Source: Bacteroidales bacterium | Lineage (GTDB): Bacteria > Bacteroidota > Bacteroidia > Bacteroidales > Muribaculaceae | DNA: 30,065 nt | Reading direction: 5' to 3' | Assembly (NCBI GenBank): GCA_900769345.1 | Contig: CAAGGJ010000017.1 | Location: 1 to 30,065 of the forward strand | Shown: positions 1-7,545 of the stretch, in pieces | How positions within the stretch are numbered: the stretch's first letter is position 1 | Layout: each line of letters opens with the position of its first letter | Position numbers and translations under genes: made by a program | Notes under the pieces: generated by a model | The model's input: the letters and a program-made list of their open reading frames with translations, nothing else | The model's database searches: none | Told to the model about the DNA's origin: nothing

Positions 1-38
1 ACTTCACCAAAGTTGTGATTAAAGACGTTATTGCTTAA
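1..38 (+). CDS. rplU: 50S ribosomal protein L21, C-terminal tail (partial)
   Basis: Only the last codons are inside the window. Read in the frame that stops with TAA at 36-38 they give FTKVVIKDVIA, which fits the beta-strand tail of L21 (typically a TKV.I..I pattern). The main support is position: rplU lies directly upstream of rpmA in almost all bacteria, and here the stop is 19 bp before the rpmA start. The 12 visible codons alone could not identify the gene. Confidence 0.7.
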   Translation, partial: FTKVVIKDVIA

Positions 39-57
39 CCCCTAAAATTTTAAAGAA

Positions 58-324
58 ATGGCACATAAAAAAGGTGTAGGTAGTTCTAAGAACGGCCGTG
101 AGTCAGAAAGCAAACGACTTGGCGTTAAAATTTTCGGTGGCTCTTTCGCAAAAGCAGGTAACATCATCAAGCGCCAACGTGGTACTGTTCACCACCCGGG
201 TGCAAATGTAGGTATGGGCAAGGACCACACTCTTTATGCCCTTGTTGACGGCACTGTAGTTTTCAAGACTAAGGCAGGTCGCTCTTACATCACTATTGAA
301 CCGCTTCAAAGCGAAAACAACTAA
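58..324 (+). CDS. rpmA: 50S ribosomal protein L27
   Basis: This is a complete 88-residue L27, a large-subunit protein whose N-terminus reaches towards the peptidyl-transferase centre. The start MAHKKGVGSSKNGRESESKR and the later segments GGSFAKAGNIIKRQRGT and HPGANVGMGKDHTL are the conserved L27 core. The protein starts directly with MAHKKG, so there is no cleavable N-terminal extension of the Firmicutes kind. It follows the rplU tail by 19 bp and is followed by a strong terminator at 406-449, so it is the last gene of the rplU-rpmA operon. No Shine-Dalgarno sequence precedes the ATG, as is usual in Bacteroidetes. Confidence 0.98.
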   Translation: MAHKKGVGSSKNGRESESKRLGVKIFGGSFAKAGNIIKRQRGTVHHPGANVGMGKDHTLYALVDGTVVFKTKAGRSYITIEPLQSENN

Positions 325-405
325 TTTGGCAATCAGTCGAGACTCGACTCTTGCTATTTAAATGAATCCACTTCAAGAGTCAAGCCACTTCTGAAACTTA
401 TTTTA

Positions 406-449
406 CAAGAGATTGTGTTGATATTTTCAGCGCAATCTCTTGTTTTTTT
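406..449 (+). terminator. Rho-independent terminator after rpmA
   Basis: A perfect 10-bp stem is formed by CAAGAGATTG (406-415) and CAATCTCTTG (433-442), with a 17-nt loop, followed directly by seven T residues (443-449). It lies 81 bp after the rpmA stop and would end the rplU-rpmA transcript. A second 8-bp hairpin (346-353 with 374-381) lies upstream and shares the CTCTTG/CAAGAG sequence, so alternative pairings are possible. Confidence 0.9.
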
Positions 450-502
450 GTTACATTTAACCCACTTTTTCACCCTTTAAGAGCAACTATCAGCCACCTT
501 TT

Positions 503-533
503 ATTGTCATTCGAAATTTTTGTAGTATTTTTG
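503..533 (+). promoter_or_regulatory. Bacteroidetes-type promoter for the LRR-dockerin gene
   Basis: The sequence TATTTTTG at 526-533 matches the Bacteroidetes -7 consensus TAnnTTTG. A TTG at 504-506 sits 19 bp upstream in the -33 position. Transcription would start near 540, about 12 nt before the ATG at 552. This also argues against using the TTG at 504 as a start codon. Confidence 0.65.
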
Positions 534-551
534 TGTAAATATTTCATTACG

Positions 552-1973
552 ATGCGAATAATATATAGTTGTATAGCGCTATGCCTTACCGCATTCAATG
601 CTTTGGCGGTAACCATCGAAAGCGCATCAGGTCAGTTGGCCTCAAACATCTCCGACAAAAGCATTACCACGCTGCAAGTTAACGGCACTATCAATGCCGT
701 CGACTTTAAGTTTATTGCCGACGAACTCACTTCGCTTGAGTCTCTCGATATCAGCAACACCACCATCACGGCTTACACCGGTTCGAAGCCTTTGTTTGCC
801 AACGCGTGTTCGTTCAGCGACAATGCCATCCCTGTGGGTTGCTTTGCCAACAGCAAACTTCAATCGATAGCACTCCCGGCATCGCTAACCGTGATTGGCG
901 AAGGTGCATTCTTGAGTTGCAACAGTCTCACCGACATCACTCTACCCGAGAGCGTTGACTCTATTGCTCCTTATGCATTCTCAGCGTGTGAGAACCTTGC
1001 CGCTATGATAATTCCTGCCTCTGTAAAGGTAATCGGCACCGGATCATTCTCACACTGCACTGCTCTCACTTCGGTGAAAGTTACCGACGGCAGTGTCGAC
1101 CTCAAGATTGCCGACAACGCTTTCTACGGATGCACTGCTCTTGCATCAGCCGACCTCGCCAACCGCACTCTGAGCATAGGCAATGCTGCTTTCTGCAGCT
1201 GCAAGGGAGAGAATTTCGCCATAGTTTTGGGCAACAACAGTCGCTTGAACAGCATTGGCGAAAATGCCTTCCAGAATTCTACACTCAAGGCGTTCGATCT
1301 CACCAAATGCCCCAAAGTGACTACCATACCGCAATATGCATTCGCCGACACCAAGCTCCAAAGCATCTCGATTCCCGAAAACATCAAGTTTATCGGCGAA
1401 GGCGCATTTTTCGGCAACGAGGCGCTCACTAACATCGACCTCGCAAACAACAGTGCAAGCATAGCAAAACTGCTCTTTGCAGGCTGCAACTTGACTGAAA
1501 CCACCGGTATGACCGACCAAACCACCGAGGTGGGCGACTACGCTTACTACGGATGCGACCAAATAGGCAAGCTCATTATCCCCGAAAATGTGGCATATAT
1601 AGGCAACTATGCATTCGGCAATATGAGTAATCTTGCCAAGGTGACAAGTATCAACACCTCAGCCCCTTCGCTCGGCGAAGCAGTGTTCTCGGGCATCAAT
1701 ACCACAGACGTGCTCCTCACCACTAAAATTGCTTCTACCGGCTATCGCAACGGCGACCAATGGAAGGAATTCACTTTCACCACCAACGGCGACGCCAACG
1801 ACAACGGCATTATCAACATCAACGATATCACCACTATCATCAGCCACATCAAGGGAAAAACGCCCTACTCTTTCTTGCTTGAAGCTGCCGATGTCAATGT
1901 CGACAACACCGTAGACCAAACCGATGTCGACGAAGTGCTCGATATCATAATCAAGTCAGCCCCTATCGAATAA
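552..1973 (+). CDS. Secreted BspA-like leucine-rich repeat protein with C-terminal dockerin
   Basis: A 473-residue protein. The ATG at 552 gives a clear signal peptide (MRIIYSCIALCLTAFNALA). A longer reading from a TTG at 504 would run into the promoter. Residues from about 75 to 400 are a series of LRR_5/BspA-type repeats of roughly 23 residues, with recurring patterns such as I.IPENV..IG..AF and LT.I.LPESV..I...AF. The last 62 residues form a type I dockerin with two calcium-loop repeats, DANDNGIININD and DVNVDNTVDQTD. LRR_5 proteins are surface or secreted proteins, often involved in adhesion. The dockerin predicts docking to a cohesin partner. The next gene, 21 bp downstream, encodes a cohesin-like protein. 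Ligand and localisation are unknown. Confidence 0.88.
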   Translation: MRIIYSCIALCLTAFNALAVTIESASGQLASNISDKSITTLQVNGTINAVDFKFIADELTSLESLDISNTTITAYTGSKPLFANACSFSDNAIPVGCFANSKLQSIALPASLTVIGEGAFLSCNSLTDITLPESVDSIAPYAFSACENLAAMIIPASVKVIGTGSFSHCTALTSVKVTDGSVDLKIADNAFYGCTALASADLANRTLSIGNAAFCSCKGENFAIVLGNNSRLNSIGENAFQNSTLKAFDLTKCPKVTTIPQYAFADTKLQSISIPENIKFIGEGAFFGNEALTNIDLANNSASIAKLLFAGCNLTETTGMTDQTTEVGDYAYYGCDQIGKLIIPENVAYIGNYAFGNMSNLAKVTSINTSAPSLGEAVFSGINTTDVLLTTKIASTGYRNGDQWKEFTFTTNGDANDNGIININDITTIISHIKGKTPYSFLLEAADVNVDNTVDQTDVDEVLDIIIKSAPIE

Positions 1974-1994
1974 TCACCCCCATACATTTGCACT

Positions 1995-2714
1995 ATGACT
2001 TTACGAAACATAATATCCGCCGCCATCATAACATTGGCATGCGCAGAAGCCTTGGCTCAAAGCGAAAATCGCCTTGTAGTCTACCAGGACCAATTTATCG
2101 TTGAGGACAAAAGCAAGGACGTAACTATCGATGTTGTAAACAATGTTGATTTCACCGCTTTTCAGTTAGATATCAATATCCCCGACTACATTCACTTTGT
2201 AGCCAATGCCGACGGCAAATACATAACTCGCGGTTCGCGCTTAACCGATTCGCATGTAGTAACCGAAAAACTAATCAATGATTTGCAACTTCGCGTGATA
2301 GTGTATTCTACCGCCAACGATGCTTTCGCCTCCGAACCGGGCAGTCTGTTCATCTACAGCGTGGCAGCCAACAATCCCGAACTCGACTCCGAAGGTAACA
2401 CCATAGTCAACAATATAATATTCTCACAGGTCGACACTTCCGACCCTGACGGCGTGGACTGCTTGGAATATAAATTCGACGACTTCACTATTTCATCGGC
2501 TGTAACATCGGTAGAACAAGTGGCAGCAGATAGCCTCACCATCTATGCCGAAGGCAGCAACATCATAGTTCTTTCGCCCACAAGCACCACACTTCAGCTC
2601 ACCAATGTGGCTGGCATAACCACTCCTCTTGCTGTTAAGGCCGGAAAGAACGTATTCCCGATGAACACTCCGGGCGTATACATTGTTAACAATACTAAGG
2701 TGGTGGTAGAATAA
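1995..2714 (+). CDS. Secreted cohesin-like protein with putative T9SS-type C-terminal domain
   Basis: A 239-residue protein with a signal peptide ending near ALAQ (residue 22). Residues of about 25-130 have the look of a cohesin-type beta-sandwich: a strand KDVTIDVVNN, then FTAFQLDINIPDYIHF, and a later segment LRVIVYSTANDAFASEPGSLFIYSVAA. This is the pattern of cohesin-like modules in Bacteroidales extracellular proteins. The last 60 residues end in GVYIVNNTKVVVE, resembling the end of a type A T9SS sorting domain. The gene follows the dockerin-LRR gene by 21 bp, so co-transcription is likely. The cohesin assignment is from pattern recognition and is the uncertain part. It could instead be another immunoglobulin-like fold. 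Confidence 0.65.
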   Translation: MTLRNIISAAIITLACAEALAQSENRLVVYQDQFIVEDKSKDVTIDVVNNVDFTAFQLDINIPDYIHFVANADGKYITRGSRLTDSHVVTEKLINDLQLRVIVYSTANDAFASEPGSLFIYSVAANNPELDSEGNTIVNNIIFSQVDTSDPDGVDCLEYKFDDFTISSAVTSVEQVAADSLTIYAEGSNIIVLSPTSTTLQLTNVAGITTPLAVKAGKNVFPMNTPGVYIVNNTKVVVE

Positions 2715-2727
2715 CGCAATTCTACCA
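2704..2727 (+). other. mRNA hairpin over the stop codon of the cohesin-like gene
   Basis: TGGTAGAAT (2704-2712) and ATTCTACCA (2719-2727) form a perfect 9-bp stem with a 6-nt loop that includes part of the TAA stop. No T-run follows, so this is not a standard intrinsic terminator. It could stabilise the upstream message or separate it from trmB, which starts 34 bp later. Confidence 0.4.
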
Positions 2728-2760
2728 AACACCGTTACCGGCATCACTTATTTTTACGAA

Positions 2761-3537
2761 ATGGGTAAAAACAAACTTAAGAAATTTGCGGAAATGGAGA
2801 CACTGCAATGTGTGTTCCAATATCCTTTCGCACGCCTTCAGAACGAAGCTTTTCCACTCCGAGGCAAGTGGAATCAGGAATATTTTCATAACTCCAACCC
2901 AATAGTGCTCGAGTTGGGTTGCGGCAAGGGCGAATATGCTGTGGGGCTCGCAAGTCGCTTCCCCGACAAAAACTATATAGGTATCGACTGCAAAGGTGCA
3001 CGCATGTGGACCGGCGCCACTCAAGCCACCGCTATGGGGCTCTGCAATGTGGCTTTCCTTCGCACCGACATCGAACTCATCAACAGTTTCTTTGCCGAAA
3101 ACGAAGTGAGCGAGATATGGATTACATTCCCCGATCCGCAGATGAAGAAGGTGCGCAAACGCCTCACCGGCACTCGATTCCTCGGCTTATATCGCAACAT
3201 TTTGTGCGACGGCGGCTTAGTTCATCTCAAGACCGACAGCCCCTTTCTCTACACCTACACTCACGCACTTGTAGAAGAAAACCATTTTGTCACCGATATC
3301 GACACCGACAATCTCTACAGTTCCGATATCGTGGACGATATTCTCGAAATCAAAACCTACTACGAGCGCCAATGGCTAAGCCGTGGCCTCACCATTAAGT
3401 ATATCAAGTTCCATCTGCCCAAAGAGGTTGAACTCATAGAGCCGGATATCGAAATCGAAGAGGACACCTATCGCAGTTTCTCGCGTGGCTACATACAATG
3501 CCCTCAAGAGATGGAAAAACGCAACACTAAATCATAA
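2761..3537 (+). CDS. trmB: tRNA (guanine-N7-)-methyltransferase
   Basis: A 258-residue TrmB, which makes m7G46 in the variable loop of tRNAs with S-adenosylmethionine as donor. Residues 51-58 (ELGCGKGE) are the SAM-binding motif I, followed by D77 at the end of the second strand. FPDPQMKKVRKRL (123-135) is the family signature, normally FPDPWPKKRH.KRRL, and KTDS (157-160) and TYYERQW near residue 200 are further TrmB landmarks. The Trp after FPDP is replaced by Gln-Met, a mild deviation. The start at 2761 gives the normal family length. The stop is 13 bp before mrp, suggesting joint transcription. Confidence 0.95.
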   Translation: MGKNKLKKFAEMETLQCVFQYPFARLQNEAFPLRGKWNQEYFHNSNPIVLELGCGKGEYAVGLASRFPDKNYIGIDCKGARMWTGATQATAMGLCNVAFLRTDIELINSFFAENEVSEIWITFPDPQMKKVRKRLTGTRFLGLYRNILCDGGLVHLKTDSPFLYTYTHALVEENHFVTDIDTDNLYSSDIVDDILEIKTYYERQWLSRGLTIKYIKFHLPKEVELIEPDIEIEEDTYRSFSRGYIQCPQEMEKRNTKS

Positions 3538-3550
3538 AAGAAAACTGAAA

Positions 3551-4654
3551 ATGGAAAGATTATATCCAAAACTCATACTCGAAGCCCTCGCCAATGTGCG
3601 CTATCCCGGCACAGGCAAGGACATCGTCAGTTCGGGAATGGTGGCCGACGACATTCGTATCGACGGAAACAAAGTGTCGTTCTCAATTATATTCGACAAG
3701 CCCACCGACCCATTTATGAAGTCGCTTATCAAGTCGGCTGAAACCGCCATTTCTACTTTCATAGGCGATTTTGTCGACATCAAAGGCAATATCTCCACCA
3801 TCATACGCAACCCTCGCCCCGAAAAACCCGCCAATCCGCTCCCGGGCGTGAAAAACATCATTGGCGTATCGTCGGGCAAAGGCGGTGTAGGCAAATCTAC
3901 CATCGCAGCCAACCTCGCTGTAGCTTTAGCTCAACTCGGCTACAAAGTGGGCTTGCTCGATGCCGATATTTTCGGTCCATCGGTGCCTAAAATGTTCGGT
4001 GTAGAAGATGCTAAGCTTTATATGGAGACCATCGACGGTCGCGATCTCATTATCCCCATAGAAAAATATGGAGTAAAACTCCTTTCGATAGGCTTTTTGG
4101 TCGACCCCGAAAAAGCAGTCCTTTGGCGTGGCGGTATGGCAAGCAATGCCCTTAAGCAACTCATCACCGAAGCCAATTGGGGCGAGCTCGACTACTTTGT
4201 TATCGATATGCCTCCCGGCACAAGCGACATTCACCTCACCCTGGTGCAGACCCTGGCAATAACCGGCGCAATAGTGGTTTCCACTCCGCAAGAAGTGGCG
4301 CTCGCCGATGCCCGTAAAGGCATAAGCATGTTCCAAAGCAAGGAAGTGAACGTGCCTTTGCTCGGTTTGGTGGAAAATATGTCATGGTTCACTCCGGCAG
4401 CTCACCCCGATGAACAATACTTCATCTTCGGCAAGGATGGTGGCAAGAAACTTGCCGAACGCCTCGGCGTGGAACTTTTGGGACAAGTGCCACTGGTGGC
4501 AACTATTTGCCGCGGCGGCGACGACGGCATGCCGGTAGTGCTCCAAAACTCTATTTCGGGAGCATCGTTTATGCAATTGGCCCACAATGTGGTCGACTCT
4601 ATCGACCGTCGCAATGCCTCTCTGCCTCCCACCACAAAAGTAGAAATGCAATAA
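3551..4654 (+). CDS. mrp: Mrp/NBP35-family iron-sulfur cluster carrier ATPase
   Basis: A 367-residue cytosolic P-loop ATPase of the Mrp/ApbC family, thought to carry Fe-S clusters to target proteins. Residues 1-85 form the MIP18/DUF59 domain. A deviant Walker A motif GKGGVGKST lies at 109-117, then LLDADIFGPSVPKMFG (135-150) and a VIDMPPGTSD segment. The C-terminal region where many Mrp proteins carry CxxC reads ENMSWFTPAAHPDEQYFIFG and contains no cysteine pair, as I recall for other Bacteroidetes Mrp proteins. The ATG at 3551 was chosen because it starts the DUF59 domain and lies just after the trmB stop. A longer reading would overlap trmB by 53 bp. Confidence 0.93.
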   Translation: MERLYPKLILEALANVRYPGTGKDIVSSGMVADDIRIDGNKVSFSIIFDKPTDPFMKSLIKSAETAISTFIGDFVDIKGNISTIIRNPRPEKPANPLPGVKNIIGVSSGKGGVGKSTIAANLAVALAQLGYKVGLLDADIFGPSVPKMFGVEDAKLYMETIDGRDLIIPIEKYGVKLLSIGFLVDPEKAVLWRGGMASNALKQLITEANWGELDYFVIDMPPGTSDIHLTLVQTLAITGAIVVSTPQEVALADARKGISMFQSKEVNVPLLGLVENMSWFTPAAHPDEQYFIFGKDGGKKLAERLGVELLGQVPLVATICRGGDDGMPVVLQNSISGASFMQLAHNVVDSIDRRNASLPPTTKVEMQ

Positions 4655-4658
4655 TGTA

Positions 4659-4741
4659 CTCACTATCGTGAGCCATCTGACAGATAATCACTTGCTGCAT
4701 CTCTACGGCTCAATCACCGTGGTTATGCAGCAAGTATTGTT
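4659..4741 (+). terminator. Paired hairpins after mrp, possible terminator
   Basis: A small hairpin CTCAC/GTGAG (4659-4663 with 4668-4672) is followed by a perfect 11-bp stem ACTTGCTGCAT (4690-4700) and ATGCAGCAAGT (4725-4735). Inside its loop ACGG and CCGT can pair as well. The run after it is ATTGTTTT, a weak U-tract. It would end the trmB-mrp transcript before the helicase promoter. Confidence 0.55.
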
Positions 4742-4800
4742 TTGCGCTCTACACCACTGTCTGCAAATGTTTAAGCATTAGCACAAAACGCTTTATCTAA

Positions 4801-4831
4801 TTGCATAATCTACAAATAATTAGTAATTTTA
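4801..4831 (+). promoter_or_regulatory. Candidate promoter for the DEAD-box helicase
   Basis: TTG at 4801-4803 is followed after 20 bp by TAATTTTA (4824-4831), one mismatch from TAnnTTTG. Transcription would start near 4838 and leave a leader of about 86 nt before the ATG at 4924. That length is notable beside the 12-25 nt leaders predicted at other promoters here. Long leaders are common for cold-regulated RNA helicase genes elsewhere, but no specific element was recognised. Confidence 0.4.
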
Positions 4832-4923
4832 CACTCAAATTATCAAAACAGGGCATACGGTCGCTATCAGCACTACGGTTTACTCAGGTCGAAGCCCGTC
4901 ATAACACTATCAACTCATATAGA

Positions 4924-6804
4924 ATGAAAACATTTGAAGAATTAGGAGTCCGCGAGGATATTTTACGTGCAATCACCGAATTGGGATACGTCAATCCCAT
5001 GCCAATTCAGGAAAAAGTTATTCCACATCTGCTCAACGGCGATAACGACATCATAGGTCTTGCACAGACCGGCACAGGAAAAACGGCGGCTTTCGGTTTG
5101 CCCGTATTGCAGCGCATCGATGTAGCTACCGAGAAACCTCAAGCACTCATCATAGCCCCCACGCGCGAACTCTGCCTGCAAATCGCCGGCGACCTTGCCG
5201 ACTACTCGAAATATATCTCCGACCTACGCGTACTGCCGGTGTATGGCGGTTCGAGCATCGAAAGCCAGATAAAAATGCTGCGCCGCGGTGTACACATTGT
5301 GGTGGCAACTCCCGGCCGATTGCTCGACCTAATCAAACGCAACACCGTGAACATGGAATGTGTGCGTACAGTGATTCTCGACGAAGCCGACGAGATGCTT
5401 AATATGGGCTTTATTGACGATATCAACGAGATTCTCACCTACGTGCCTGCCGACCGAAAGATGCTGCTATTCTCGGCCACAATGCCCACCGAAATTGAGT
5501 CGATAGCAAAAAAATATATGCATTCGCCCGAGGAAATGGTGGTGGGCTCACGCAACGAAGGTGCCGAAAATGTGCGCCACATCTACTACATGGTGCATGC
5601 CCGCGACAAGTATCTCGCTCTTAAACGCGTAGCCGACTTCTGTCCCAGCATCTACGGCATCGTTTTCTGCCGCACTCGCCGCGAAACTCAAGAGATAGCC
5701 GACTGGCTCATTTCCGACGGCTATAATGCCGACTCGCTACACGGCGACCTCTCGCAGGCTCAACGCGACCTCGTGATGAAAAAATTCCGCGAACACAACA
5801 TACAGTTGCTCGTAGCTACCGATGTGGCTGCCCGTGGCATCGATGTAGATGACCTCACTCATGTCATCAACTACGGCTTGCCCGACGATATTGCCACCTA
5901 CACTCACCGCAGCGGTCGCACCGGCCGTGCCGGCAAGACCGGTGTTTCGGTGTCGATAGTGCACATGCGCGAAAAAGGCAAGATTCGCGACATCGAGAAG
6001 CGCATAGGCAAAGCCTTCGAACGCCACGATGTGCCCGCTCCTAAGGATATCATATCCAAACAACTTTTCAACCTCGCCGACCGTCTCGAAAAAGTGAATG
6101 TAGACGAGGAGCAAATAAGCACCTACTTGCCTGGTATCAAGAAAAAACTCGAATGGCTCGATAGTGAGGACTTGCTCAAACGCGTGCTTTCGCTCGAAGC
6201 CAATCGTCTGCTCGAATACTACAAGGACGCTCGCAAGCTCGATGCACCCGAAAACGAGAAAAAAAGCAAAAAAGAGAAAGGTGACAAACAAGGCGGCAAC
6301 CGAAGCCTCGAAGATAAGGACCGCCGCGTGGGCGAAGAAGGCTACGAACGACTTTACATCAATTGTGGCAAAGCCGATGGCTTCTTTGCACCTAACTTGA
6401 TAGAACTTATCAATCAAAACATTCACGGACAGCGCGTGGATATAGGTCGTATCGACCTCCTTTCGGGCTACTCGCTTTTCGACATCCGCAAAGGCGATGC
6501 TCATCGCGTGGTGAGTGCACTCAAGGGCTGCGACTTCTTCGGCAAACGCTTATATTGCGAAATTGCCGTTGCCGATAAGGACTACGCCGGCGAAAACAAA
6601 GGCAAGGCTGTGAAAAAACGCGACCGATATGCTGCTGCCGACGACAACGACTTCGCTAATCGCAAAAAATCACGCCGCGAACGCCGCGAAGAACGCTTCG
6701 GCAATAAGAAAGATGCTAAGGCAAGAGGCCGTAAAAAAGATAAAAAAAGTGAAAAACCGGAGTTTCACGGCAACTACGACAAATTTAAGAAACGAAAAAA
6801 TTGA
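4924..6804 (+). CDS. DEAD-box ATP-dependent RNA helicase with DbpA-type RNA-binding domain
   Basis: A 626-residue DeaD/CshA-like helicase that unwinds RNA duplexes with ATP, likely in ribosome assembly or mRNA turnover. Seen in order: Q motif MPIQE (26-30), motif I AQTGTGKT (47-54), Ia PTREL (79-83), Ib ATPGR (128-132), DEAD (153-156), SAT (184-186), ATDVAARGID (298-307) and HRSGRTGRAG (328-337). Residues 475-548 form a DbpA-like RRM-type domain. The tail (550-626) is strongly basic with Arg/Lys runs and probably disordered. The ATG at 4924 gives the standard MKTFEELG start. An in-frame extension back to 4801 has a TTG start and no helicase-like content. It is preceded by terminator-like hairpins, so it is probably transcribed alone. 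Confidence 0.95.
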   Translation: MKTFEELGVREDILRAITELGYVNPMPIQEKVIPHLLNGDNDIIGLAQTGTGKTAAFGLPVLQRIDVATEKPQALIIAPTRELCLQIAGDLADYSKYISDLRVLPVYGGSSIESQIKMLRRGVHIVVATPGRLLDLIKRNTVNMECVRTVILDEADEMLNMGFIDDINEILTYVPADRKMLLFSATMPTEIESIAKKYMHSPEEMVVGSRNEGAENVRHIYYMVHARDKYLALKRVADFCPSIYGIVFCRTRRETQEIADWLISDGYNADSLHGDLSQAQRDLVMKKFREHNIQLLVATDVAARGIDVDDLTHVINYGLPDDIATYTHRSGRTGRAGKTGVSVSIVHMREKGKIRDIEKRIGKAFERHDVPAPKDIISKQLFNLADRLEKVNVDEEQISTYLPGIKKKLEWLDSEDLLKRVLSLEANRLLEYYKDARKLDAPENEKKSKKEKGDKQGGNRSLEDKDRRVGEEGYERLYINCGKADGFFAPNLIELINQNIHGQRVDIGRIDLLSGYSLFDIRKGDAHRVVSALKGCDFFGKRLYCEIAVADKDYAGENKGKAVKKRDRYAAADDNDFANRKKSRRERREERFGNKKDAKARGRKKDKKSEKPEFHGNYDKFKKRKN

Positions 6805-6881
6805 TTTTTTATCAATAGTTGTGTAACTTCACATCCCAAAATTTAAATTGTATGCACACAACATTATTTTGATAATCGCGT

Positions 6882-7544
6882 ATGAATAGACCACTTTACT
6901 ACATAATGCTTTGCATGATGCTGTGCTTCAGCTCTATAGCTGAGGCAAAGACCATCAGAGAACTTTTTGCCGACGAACCCGACGATATTTTTATACTTTT
7001 GCCCAAAAGCACTCGACTCGACATGCTCGACTACTTCGATGTGGGCAAAATGGTGACAGTGGAAAACTCGCTATCGGCAGGCAAAAAGGTAAGCCGTCTG
7101 CTCAAGGTTACCGATTGCAGCATCGATGTTGCTATGACCAAATCGAGCCAGGTGTCGATGACGTTACTATCATCTACGAAAGCCGACTCAGTGATTGCTG
7201 TGGTGAAAACATACCAACTGCCCTACTTCGATAGCCAAATCTCGTTCTACGACACCAATTGGACCAAGCTTAACACATCGAAATACTTCGAAGAGCCCAC
7301 GGTAAAGTCGTTTATCGTGCCCGGCACCGACAAGAAGATGGTCAACGAGATACTGCAGACCGTAAAATTCTCACTCATCTCCTACAGCATAGAGCAAGCC
7401 GACAACGGAGCTATTACCCTAACGGCTTCGCTCAATCTCGAAGGTGTGATGGTGAAGGAAGATTACGACCGAATCAAGGATTATCTCTCCAAAACTGTGG
7501 AATATCGTCTCGAAAACATGAAGTTCAAACCAATAAAGCGATAA
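6882..7544 (+). CDS. DUF3256 family secreted protein
   Basis: A 220-residue protein with a signal peptide ending near SIAEA (residue 22). The mature part begins TIRELFADEPDDIFILLPKS and continues with RLDMLDYF, which I recognise as the start of the DUF3256 family of Bacteroidales. No catalytic motif is visible and the function is unknown. It probably sits in the periplasm. There is no lipobox cysteine after the signal peptide. Its stop is one base before the xseA ATG, so translation of xseA is probably coupled to it. The pairing of an envelope protein with exonuclease VII genes may simply reflect operon packing. Confidence 0.85.
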   Translation: MNRPLYYIMLCMMLCFSSIAEAKTIRELFADEPDDIFILLPKSTRLDMLDYFDVGKMVTVENSLSAGKKVSRLLKVTDCSIDVAMTKSSQVSMTLLSSTKADSVIAVVKTYQLPYFDSQISFYDTNWTKLNTSKYFEEPTVKSFIVPGTDKKMVNEILQTVKFSLISYSIEQADNGAITLTASLNLEGVMVKEDYDRIKDYLSKTVEYRLENMKFKPIKR

Positions 7545-7545
7545 C

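Noticed and set aside
504..551. TTG start adding 16 residues to the LRR-dockerin protein
   Set aside because: The ATG at 552 gives a proper signal peptide and lies just after the promoter at 503-533, which the longer form would overlap.
800..1700. Repeated short motifs that might suggest a DNA repeat array
   Set aside because: They are the codons of the LRR_5 repeats. The DNA copies are diverged and lack CRISPR-like spacing.
1983..1990. TACATTTG, a perfect -7 match before the cohesin-like gene
   Set aside because: No TTG is found 19-21 bp upstream, and transcription would start at or after the ATG at 1995.
4801..4923. Upstream TTG extension of the helicase
   Set aside because: The added 41 residues have no helicase features and overlap the candidate promoter. 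MKTFEELG at 4924 is the normal family start.
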